A stretch of DNA of 64,000 nucleotides from Actinacidiphila yanglinensis (lineage in GTDB: Bacteria > Actinomycetota > Actinomycetes > Streptomycetales > Streptomycetaceae), in assembly GCF_900107965.1 (NCBI RefSeq), contig NZ_FNVU01000028.1, positions 1 to 64,000 of the forward strand, written 5' to 3'. A program made the translations under genes and the position numbers. The notes beneath the pieces were generated by a model. That model was not told where the DNA came from. It saw only the letters and a program-made list of their open reading frames with translations, and did no database searches. Positions 56,974-64,000 of this stretch are shown here, in pieces; position 1 is the first letter of the stretch, and each line of letters begins with the position of its first letter.

Positions 56974-58280
56974 ACGCGCGCAGCGAAGCGGGCGGCGGGT
57001 ACTCCCGCGCCCGGCAGGCCCCCGCCCCGCCGCCCGGGTCCGGCGGCTCCGGACGGACCGGTACCGGCGCGGGCTTCCAGACGATGTGGCGGGAACTGGC
57101 CGCCGTCGGCCGCGACAGCGGGAGCGGCGGCTACCGCCGCTACGCCTGGACGCCCGCGGACACCGACTGCCGCGCCTGGTTCCGCGCGCAGGCCGAGGAC
57201 CGCGGCCTGGCCTACGAGACCGACCGCAACGGCAACCAGTGGGCCTGGCTCGGCGACTCCGCGGCCGGCGACGCCGTGGTGACCGGCTCGCACCTGGACT
57301 CCGTGCCCGACGGAGGCGCCTTCGACGGGCCGCTCGGCGTGGTCTCCGCCTTCGCCGCCGTCGACGAGCTGCGCGCGCGGGACGTCCGGCCGCACCGGCC
57401 GCTGGCCGTGGTGAACTTCGGCGACGAGGAGGGCGCCCGCTTCGGCCTGGCCTGCGTCGGTTCGCGGCTGACCGCGGGCCGGCTCGCCGCGCGGGACGCC
57501 CGGGAGCTGCGCGACGCCGACGGGGTCACCCTCGCCCACGCCATGGAGCGGGCCGGGTACGACCCCGACGCGATCGGCGCCGACCCCGAACGCCTCGCCC
57601 GCATCGGCGCGTTCGTCGAACTGCACGTGGAGCAGGGCCGCGCCCTGGACCTGGACGGGCACCCGGTCGGGGTGGCCTCCGCGATCTGGCCGCACGGCCG
57701 CTGGCGCTTCGACTTCCGCGGCCAGGCCAACCACGCGGGGACCACCCGGCTGGAGGACCGGCACGACCCGATGCTGACCTACGCCGAGACGGTGCTCGCC
57801 GCCCGCGCCCGGGCCCGCACGTCGGGCGCGCTGGCCACCTTCGGCAAGGTCGCCGTGGAACCCAACGGGGTCAACGCCATCGCCTCCCTCGTACGCGGCT
57901 GGCTCGACTCCCGCGCCGCCGACGAGGACACCCTCGCCGAGGTCGTCGCCGGGATCGAGCAGGCGGCCAGGGAGCACGGCGCCCGCGACGGCGTGAGCGT
58001 CGAGGTGGTCCGCGAGTCCTTCACCCCGGTGGTGGAGTTCGCCCACGACCTGCGCGACCGGCTCGCCGCCCTGATCGGCGCGGACACGCCCGTCCCGGTG
58101 CTGCCGACCGGAGCGGGACACGACGCGGGAATCCTCGCCTCGGCGGTCCCGACCGCCATGCTGTTCGTACGCAACCCCACCGGTGTCTCCCATTCCCCGG
58201 CGGAGTTCGCGGCCGAGGACGACTGCGCCGCGGGCGTCACCGCGCTCGCCGATGTGCTGGAGGGGCTCGCGTGCCGGTGA
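56970..58280 (+). CDS. M20-family amidohydrolase (allantoate/N-carbamoyl type) in the hut operon
   Basis: A 436-residue zinc amidohydrolase. It has [20 protein letters not shown] (metal-binding His and Asp), [12 protein letters not shown] (catalytic Glu pair), [26 protein letters not shown] (dimerisation/substrate), PNGVNAIA and the C-terminal metal His in GVSHSPAEF. The family hydrolyses allantoate, ureidoglycolate or N-carbamoyl amino acids. Its GTG overlaps the hutU stop and its stop overlaps the hutF start, so it belongs to histidine breakdown. It may serve as the N-formyl-glutamate deformylase that the pathway needs and that is otherwise absent here. The first 30 residues are low complexity. 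Confidence 0.9.
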   Translation: MNARSEAGGGYSRARQAPAPPPGSGGSGRTGTGAGFQTMWRELAAVGRDSGSGGYRRYAWTPADTDCRAWFRAQAEDRGLAYETDRNGNQWAWLGDSAAGDAVVTGSHLDSVPDGGAFDGPLGVVSAFAAVDELRARDVRPHRPLAVVNFGDEEGARFGLACVGSRLTAGRLAARDARELRDADGVTLAHAMERAGYDPDAIGADPERLARIGAFVELHVEQGRALDLDGHPVGVASAIWPHGRWRFDFRGQANHAGTTRLEDRHDPMLTYAETVLAARARARTSGALATFGKVAVEPNGVNAIASLVRGWLDSRAADEDTLAEVVAGIEQAAREHGARDGVSVEVVRESFTPVVEFAHDLRDRLAALIGADTPVPVLPTGAGHDAGILASAVPTAMLFVRNPTGVSHSPAEFAAEDDCAAGVTALADVLEGLACR

Positions 58281-59614
58281 CGTACTGGTTGGAGCACGCC
58301 TGGCTCGACCCGATCGTCGAGCCGGGCGTGCTGCTGACCGCCGACGGCGGCCGGATCACCGCGCTGCGCCCCGGCTGCACCACCCCGCCACCGGGCGCGG
58401 TCCCGCTGCGCGGCCTGACGCTGCCCGGCCTGGCCAACGCGCACAGCCACGCCTTCCACCGCGCCCTGCGCGGCGCCGCCCAGACCGGCGGCGGCACCTT
58501 CTGGACCTGGCGCGAGATCATGTACACCACCGCACGGCACCTCACCCCCGACTCCTACTTCGACCTGGCCCGTGCGGTCTACGCCGAGATGGCGCTCGCG
58601 GGCATCACCTGCGTCGGCGAGTTCCACTACCTGCACCACCAGCCGGACGGCACCGCGTACGCCGACCCCAACGCGATGGGCGAGGCACTGATCGCGGCCG
58701 CCGCCGACGCGGGCATCCGGATCACCCTGCTGGACACGGTCTACCTGCGCGGCGGCCTGGTGCCCGGCGGCTACCGCCCGCTGGAGGGCGTCCAGGCGCG
58801 CTTCGGCGACGGCACGGCCGACCGCTGGTTCGCGCGCTGGTCACGGCTCAAGGGCGGCGAGCACGCCAGGATCGGCGCCGCCCTGCACTCGGTGCGTGCC
58901 TTCTCCGACCAGGACGGCTACGCCGACTTCGCCGAGCGCACCAAGGACGTCCCGGTGCACATCCACCTGTCCGAGCAGCCCGCCGAGAACGAGGCGTGCC
59001 TGGCGGTGCACGGCCGCACCCCGGCCCGGCTGCTCGACGACGCGGGCTTCTGGGGGCCGCACACCACCGCGGTGCACGCCACCCACCTCACCGCCGACGA
59101 CATCGCCCTGCTCGGCAGCGCGGGCAGCGCGGTGTGCATGTGCCCCACCACCGAACGCGACCTCGCCGACGGCATCGGCCCCGCGCCCGCGCTGCAGCGG
59201 GCCGGCAGCCCGTTGACCCTGGGCAGCGACAGCCACGCCGTGGTGGACCTGCTGGAGGAGGCCCGCGCGATGGAGCTGAACGAGCGGCTGCGCACCCGGG
59301 CCCGCGGCCACTGGACCGCCGCCGCCCTGCTGCGCGCGGCCACCACCGACGGCCACGCCTGCCTCGGCTGGCCCGACGCGGGCCGCCTGGAGCCGGGCGC
59401 GCTCGCCGACCTCACCACCCTCGCGCTGGACTCGGTGCGCACCGCGGGGCCACCGCCCCGGCTGGGCGCCGAGACCGCGGTATTCGCGGCGACCGCCGCG
59501 GACGTACGGCACACCGTGGTGGCGGGCCGTCAGATCGTGGCGGACGGGCAGCACCTGCGCGTGACGGACGTGGCCGGCGCGCTGGCCACCGCGATCGCCG
59601 CCACCCGCGGCTGA
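58271..59614 (+). CDS. hutF: Formimidoylglutamate deiminase
   Basis: A 447-residue amidohydrolase-superfamily protein. The metal motif is [14 protein letters not shown], then [36 protein letters not shown] and the catalytic Asp region [16 protein letters not shown]. These fit HutF, which releases ammonia from N-formimidoyl-glutamate to give N-formyl-glutamate. The GTG at 58271 overlaps the preceding gene by 10 bases; GGAGGGG lies just upstream. Its presence shows that this organism uses the five-step Hut route. Confidence 0.95.
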   Translation: MPVTYWLEHAWLDPIVEPGVLLTADGGRITALRPGCTTPPPGAVPLRGLTLPGLANAHSHAFHRALRGAAQTGGGTFWTWREIMYTTARHLTPDSYFDLARAVYAEMALAGITCVGEFHYLHHQPDGTAYADPNAMGEALIAAAADAGIRITLLDTVYLRGGLVPGGYRPLEGVQARFGDGTADRWFARWSRLKGGEHARIGAALHSVRAFSDQDGYADFAERTKDVPVHIHLSEQPAENEACLAVHGRTPARLLDDAGFWGPHTTAVHATHLTADDIALLGSAGSAVCMCPTTERDLADGIGPAPALQRAGSPLTLGSDSHAVVDLLEEARAMELNERLRTRARGHWTAAALLRAATTDGHACLGWPDAGRLEPGALADLTTLALDSVRTAGPPPRLGAETAVFAATAADVRHTVVAGRQIVADGQHLRVTDVAGALATAIAATRG

Positions 59615-59898
59615 GCCCGGCCCCGCCCGGTGCGCGAACGACCCCGGTGGTGCCCATCGCGCCGGCCCCTCCGTCCTCGCCGCGGTCGGCCGGGCGGCTC
59701 CCCCCGGGCCCGAGCGGTGCAGCGCGCCGCCGCACCGCCGGGAAGGACCCCCGTGCCCTCCCGGAGAAGCCGCGCCGGTCCGCGGAACACCCCCGTGTTC
59801 CCGCGAACCGGCCCACCCCCGCGAGCCCCCGCACTCCTGCGGACGCCCGCGCCACCGCGACCTCCCTCGCCCACGCCAGCAGCACGAAGGAGCAGGCC

Positions 59899-61095
59899 AT
59901 GACGGTCAGCACGGCCATCACCGACATCGGCAGCCTGATCACCAACGACCCCTCCCTCACCAGCGCGGACAACCCCCTCGGACTGGTCCGGGACGCCGCC
60001 GTCGTCATCGAGGGCGACCGCGTCGTCTGGACCGGTGCGACCAGCAAAGCACCCCCCACTGACAATCGCGTCGATGCCGGCGGCCGCGCGCTGCTGCCCG
60101 GCTTCGTCGACTCCCACGCACACCTGGTCTTCGCCGGCGACCGCGGCCCGGAGTTCGCCGCGCGGATGTCCGGCCGGCCCTACAGCGCGGGCGGCATCCG
60201 CACCACCGTGGCGGCCACCCGGGCCGCCTCCGACGCCGAACTCGACGGCAACCTCGCCCGCCTCATCGCGGAGGCCCGCCGGCAGGGCACCACCACGGTC
60301 GAGACCAAGTCCGGCTACGGCCTCACCGTCGAGGACGAGGCCCGCGCGCTGCGGATCGCCGCCGAGCGGACCCCCGAGACCACCTACCTCGGCGCCCACG
60401 TCGTCGCCCCCGAGTACGCCGGCGACCCGGCCGGGTACGTCGACCTCGTGACCGGGCCGATGCTCGACGCCTGCGCGCCGTACGCCCGCTGGGTCGACGT
60501 GTTCTGCGAGCGGGGCGCCTTCGACGGCGACCAGGCCCGCGCGGTCCTCGACGCCGGGCGCGCCCGCGGGTTGACCCCCCGGGTGCACGCCAACCAGCTC
60601 GGCCACGGCCCCGGGGTGCTGCTCGCGGTCGAGCTCGGCGCCGCCTCCGCCGACCACTGCACGTACCTCACCGACGCCGACGTCGACGCCCTGGCGAGCG
60701 GCGACACCGTCGCCACGCTGCTGCCCGGCGCCGAGTTCTCCACCCGCGCCACCTACCCCGACGCCCGACGGCTCCTGGACGCGGGCGCCACCGTGGCGCT
60801 GTCCACCGACTGCAACCCCGGCTCGTCCTTCACCACGTCGATGCCCTTCTGCATCGCGGTTGCCGTCCGCGAGATGGGCATGTCGCCCGACGAGGCGGTC
60901 CGCGCCGCCACCTACGGCGGCGCGCGCGCCCTGCGCCGCACCGACGTCGGGACGGTCGCCCCCGGCTCCCGGGCCGACCTGCACCTCATCGACGCGCCCA
61001 GCCACATCCACCTCGCCTACCGCCCGGGCGTCCCGCTCACCGCGGCGGTCTGGCAGGCCGGCGCGCTGGTGAGCGCGGACGGCGCGGCGGTCTGA
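59899..61095 (+). CDS. hutI: Imidazolonepropionase
   Basis: A 398-residue amidohydrolase. It has [15 protein letters not shown] (metal His-x-His), [60 protein letters not shown] and [12 protein letters not shown] (catalytic Asp). It opens the imidazolone ring to form N-formimidoyl-glutamate, the substrate of HutF. The ATG follows AAGGAG at 59887-59892. The 284-base gap after hutF has a Pro/Arg-rich shadow frame but no gene; I see no promoter with confidence, so this gene may be expressed from the operon or alone. Confidence 0.96.
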   Translation: MTVSTAITDIGSLITNDPSLTSADNPLGLVRDAAVVIEGDRVVWTGATSKAPPTDNRVDAGGRALLPGFVDSHAHLVFAGDRGPEFAARMSGRPYSAGGIRTTVAATRAASDAELDGNLARLIAEARRQGTTTVETKSGYGLTVEDEARALRIAAERTPETTYLGAHVVAPEYAGDPAGYVDLVTGPMLDACAPYARWVDVFCERGAFDGDQARAVLDAGRARGLTPRVHANQLGHGPGVLLAVELGAASADHCTYLTDADVDALASGDTVATLLPGAEFSTRATYPDARRLLDAGATVALSTDCNPGSSFTTSMPFCIAVAVREMGMSPDEAVRAATYGGARALRRTDVGTVAPGSRADLHLIDAPSHIHLAYRPGVPLTAAVWQAGALVSADGAAV

Positions 61096-61114
61096 GCGGC
61101 CTGCGGCAGGGGAC

Positions 61115-61696
61115 TCAGGTCCGCGGGGCCGGGACCCGCAGGATGCGCAGGAGCGTCGAGGTGAGCGCCTCGCGCAGTTCGCCGTCGGTGAGGTCGGTCA
61201 GCTCGGAAAGGCACTCCGGAATGGTGAACACCGCGTTGTAGGCGAGCCGTTCGGCGCCGCTGGGCCGGTCGCCGTAGAGCAGTCCCAGGCCGCGTTCGTG
61301 CAGGACGGACGCCTCGCTCTTGTCCTTGACCGCGGGCCGCTCGGGGTCGGTGGACGCCATCACCATGTTCTGCCGGTGGGTGACGAGGAAGTCGACGAAG
61401 CCGTGCACCAGGTGCTCGGTCCTGGCCCGGCGGCTCCGGATGTGCTCCGCCTCGTCCAGCAGCGTGCCCACCCGCTCGATGCCGGGCAGCAGCGCCGCGT
61501 GCAGGATGTCGCTCTTCGCCCGGAAGTGGTAGTAGACGGCCGCCTTCGTCAGGCCCAGCTCGTCCGCGATCATCTGGAGCGAGGTGGCGCTGTAGCCGAG
61601 TTCCGCGAAGAGCCGCTGGGCCGTCTCGAGGATCAACTGCCGTGTCTGCTCGGCCTGCGCCGCGCGGCTGGTCAGGCCCTTGGCCGACGTCGCCAT
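61115..61696 (-). CDS. TetR-family regulator of the second MMPL transporter
   Basis: A 193-residue repressor with the TetR_N motif RQLILETAQRLFAELGYSATSLQMIADELGLTKAAVYYHFRAKSDIL at residues 18-64. The C-terminal domain (RTEHLVHGFVDFLVTHRQNMVMASTDPER) resembles regulators that sense lipophilic ligands. The start ATG 61696 follows GAGGGG. It is divergent from the MMPL gene and convergent with hutI (19-base gap). Confidence 0.93.
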   Translation of the reverse strand: MATSAKGLTSRAAQAEQTRQLILETAQRLFAELGYSATSLQMIADELGLTKAAVYYHFRAKSDILHAALLPGIERVGTLLDEAEHIRSRRARTEHLVHGFVDFLVTHRQNMVMASTDPERPAVKDKSEASVLHERGLGLLYGDRPSGAERLAYNAVFTIPECLSELTDLTDGELREALTSTLLRILRVPAPRT

Positions 61697-61868
61697 GGCT
61701 GTGCCCCTCTTTCGTCCCCGTGACCCCGCAGCATACAAGTCGCCGGATGCACCGTCACCAGGTTCCACCGGCTGCTCCCGCCCGGTGGAACGGTCTCCTC
61801 CGCACCCGGGGGAGGCCGCTCTCCGGAAGCCCGCCGCGAACGTCCTCGGAGTGCCCGCACAGGACTGC

Positions 61869-61946
61869 TTCACCTGCCAATGGAAGGTGATTCACCTGCC
61901 AACGGCAAGTCTTTCGCTTGACGAGCGGCTAGTGAAAGCCTAGCGT
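61869..61946 (+). promoter_or_regulatory. Promoter and repressor sites of the second MMPL gene
   Basis: TTGACG (61918-61923), 17 bases, TAGCGT (61941-61946) is a strong promoter. Upstream is TTCACCTGCCAA twice, at 61869 and 61891 (22 bases apart), and the palindrome AGGTGA-T-TCACCT (61885-61897). The divergent TetR protein probably binds here. The half-site ACGGCAAGT is at 61902-61910. Confidence 0.65.
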
Positions 61947-62014
61947 CGTCGAGCGGGACGGCAACTGCGGAGAGCAGCGGCCGGAGACACCGGAGACATG
62001 GGGAAGACGTATAT

Positions 62015-64000
62015 GTCCAGCTATCTGTACCGGCTTGCCCGCTTCTGCTACCGGCGGCGGGTACGCGTCCTCGTCGTGTGGCTGGTGGCGGCGATCGCCG
62101 CCATCGCGATCGCCCAACTGAGTGGCGGCAAGACCAACGACAACTTCACGATCCCCGGCACCGAGGCGCAGAACGCGACCGACGTGCTGAAGGCCAAGCT
62201 CCCGGCGTTCAGCGGCGGACAGAGCACCATCGTCTTCGCGACGAAGAACGGCGCCAGGATCACCGCCCCCGCCACCCGCGCCGAGATCACCACGGCGATG
62301 AAGCGGATCAGGTCCGTGCCCCAGGTGTCGGCGGTCGTGGACCCGTACGCCTCGAAGCTGGTCTCCGCGGACGACCGGATCGCCCTCGGGCAGGTCCAGT
62401 GGTCCGCGCAGCCGGCGGACGTCAAGGACGCCAACCTCGACGCCGTGCAGGACGCGGTACAGCCGGTGAGGGCCGCCGGGGTGCAGGTCGAGTACAACGG
62501 CAGCGTCTATCCCGGCTGGCGGTTCGAGGTGTCCGAGGTGCCCGAACTCGTCGGCCTGGTGATCGCGTTCGGCATCCTGATGGTCACCTTCGGCGCGTTC
62601 GCCGCCGCGGGCATGCCGATCCTCGGCGCGATCATCGGGGTGGTCACCACCTTGATGGGCGTCACCGCGGTGGCCTCCGTCGTCACCATCGCCTCGGCCT
62701 CCACCACCGTCGCGCTGATGCTCGGCCTGTCCTGCGGCATCGACTACGGCCTGTTCATCCTGTCCCGGCACCGCGCCAACCTGCTGCGCGGCGTCCCACC
62801 GGAGGAGTCGGTGCCGCTGGCCATGGGCACCGCGGGCAGCTCCGTGGTCTTCGCCGCGCTCACCGTGATCATCGCGCTGTGCGGGCTGACCGTGGTCGGC
62901 ATCCCGTTCCTGACCGTGATGGGCGTGGCCGCCGCGTGCTCGGTCGCCGTGGCGCTGCTGATCGCGCTCACGCTGCTGCCGGCCCTGCTCGGCTTCGCCG
63001 GGCGCCGGGTCGCCCGCTTCAGCCGGCTGCCCAAGTTCGGCGCGCACGCCGAGCGGGTCGCCCGCCGCACCGCCGCCGACCCGGGCAGCACCGCGGGCGC
63101 GGGCTGGTCGCGGTTCGTCGTGCGCCACCGGGCGCTGGTCACCGTGGTCGGCGTGGTGCTGCTCGGCGTGCTGGCCATCCCCGCCGCGAGCATCGAGCTC
63201 GGCCTGCCGTCCGGCGCCTCCCAGTCGAAGGACAACACCCAGCGCAAGGCGTACGACCTGACCACCGAAGGCTTCGGCGCCGGGTTCAACGGCGCGCTGC
63301 TGATCGTCGCCCAGGACGTCTCCTCGCCGGCCGACACCGCGAGGATCGCCGCCGCTCTCGCCCGGCAGCCCGACGTCGTCAAGGTCACGCCGCTGGCCGG
63401 GCAGAACAACACCTCGCTGATCCGGGTGATCCCGAAGTCCGGCCCGAACGACCAGGCCACCCAGGACCTCGTGCACTCGCTGCGCGACAACCGCGCGGCC
63501 ATCGAGTCGGGCACCGGGGCGCACATCCTCGTCGGCGGCACCACCGCCTCCAACATCGACGTGTCGTCGAAGCTCTCCAGCGCGCTGCCGGTCTTCCTGA
63601 TCACGGTCGTCGGCCTGGCGTTCGTCCTGCTGACCTTCGCCTTCCGCACCATCCTGGTGCCGCTGAAGTCGATCGTCGGCTTCCTGCTGTCCATGGCAGC
63701 CGCGCTTGGCGCCCAGGTGGCGGTCTTCCAGTGGGGCTGGGGCCGGCACCTGCTGGGCATCACCCCGACCGAGACGATCAGCTTCCTGCCGATCATCATG
63801 CTCGCCATCATCTTCGGGCTGTCCAGCGACTACGAGGTGTTCGTCGTCTCCCGCATCAAGGAGGAGTTCACCCGGCACGGCGACGCCCGCAGGTCCGTGG
63901 AGCGCGGCACCGCGCTGTCGGCCCGGGTGGTGACCGCGGCCGCCCTGATCATGTTCTCGATCTTCGTGGCCTTCGCCTTCACCAACAACCCGACAATCCG
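62015..64000 (+). CDS. MMPL-family RND transporter (C-terminus beyond window)
   Basis: The first 662 residues are present with no stop before the window end. It has the N-terminal TM helix VRVLVVWLVAAIAAIAIAQL and the TM block LVIAFGILMVTFGAFA with the motif SCGIDYGLFILSRHR. The second repeat opens ALVTVVGVVLLGVLAIPAASI, and its relay motif is LSSDYEVFVVSRIKEE. The second motif reads SSDY rather than GTDY. ATG 62015 is chosen (GGGGAAG 6 bases upstream); an in-frame ATG at 62000 is possible. Driven by protons, it likely exports lipids or drugs under control of the divergent TetR. Confidence 0.93.

Overview
The window is high-GC actinobacterial DNA and almost certainly comes from Streptomyces or a close relative. 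The evidence is extreme third-position GC bias, many GTG/TTG starts behind GGAGG-type ribosome binding sites, a SARP regulator, a LAXTG sortase substrate, and a tRNA-Leu(UAA) gene, which is bldA in streptomycetes. No insertion sequence, CRISPR array, rRNA or plasmid/phage gene was seen.

Positions 1-37329 hold a type II (aromatic) polyketide gene cluster. Its core at 29205-35241 reads KS-alpha, KS-beta, ACP, asparagine-synthase-like amidotransferase, FAD monooxygenase. This is the order of oxyA-B-C-D-E in oxytetracycline biosynthesis. A leftward operon at 7640-15013 starts ketoreductase, di-domain aromatase/cyclase, large FAD monooxygenase (compare oxyJ-K-L). It continues with two flavin-split-barrel (PPOX/OxyR-type) proteins, a methyltransferase, an aldo/keto reductase and a second SRPBCC protein. 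A rightward unit at 15194-20074 encodes a SnoaL-like protein, an acyl-CoA ligase fused to an ABM monooxygenase domain, a methyltransferase and an OxyP/MAT-like acyltransferase. A flavin-dependent halogenase with its flavin reductase (26482-28929), a third methyltransferase, a further FAD monooxygenase (35797-37329), an MBL-fold protein and a FabL-type SDR add tailoring. Precursor and cofactor supply appear built in: an acyl-CoA carboxylase set (1-2163) for malonyl-CoA, and metF plus a PfkB kinase (4303-6260) that look like SAM regeneration. My inference is a malonamate-primed, chlorinated, methylated, heavily oxygenated tetracycline-type (or related amide-bearing) polyketide. There is no sugar gene, no P450 and no aminotransferase.

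Control and export sit in the middle. They comprise an orphan LuxR-type response regulator (20421), a DrrAB-like ABC exporter divergent from a TetR repressor with a clear operator (21171-23871), a CPA2 antiporter (24007) and a SARP activator (25665). Both the SARP and the LuxR-type gene carry an early TTA codon, and the only tRNA that reads UUA is encoded a few kilobases away at 37795-37877. Five cluster promoters show SARP-style 7-mers at 11-bp spacing, with a -10-like hexamer 8 bp downstream. This suggests one bldA-to-SARP switch for the whole cluster.

From 37511 on the window looks like conserved chromosome: a small conserved-looking ORF, bldA, cyclopropane-fatty-acid synthase, NDH-2 with two Rex-like operators, an SGNH hydrolase, cystathionine beta-synthase, a malonyl-CoA-synthetase-like enzyme, an MMPL transporter, an RpiR-type regulator, a LAXTG surface protein, a PLP decarboxylase, a histidine-utilisation operon (hutU, M20 amidohydrolase, hutF, hutI) and a TetR/MMPL pair cut by the window end. 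Intergenic regions contain many strong hairpin terminators and a small family of GC-rich dispersed repeats.
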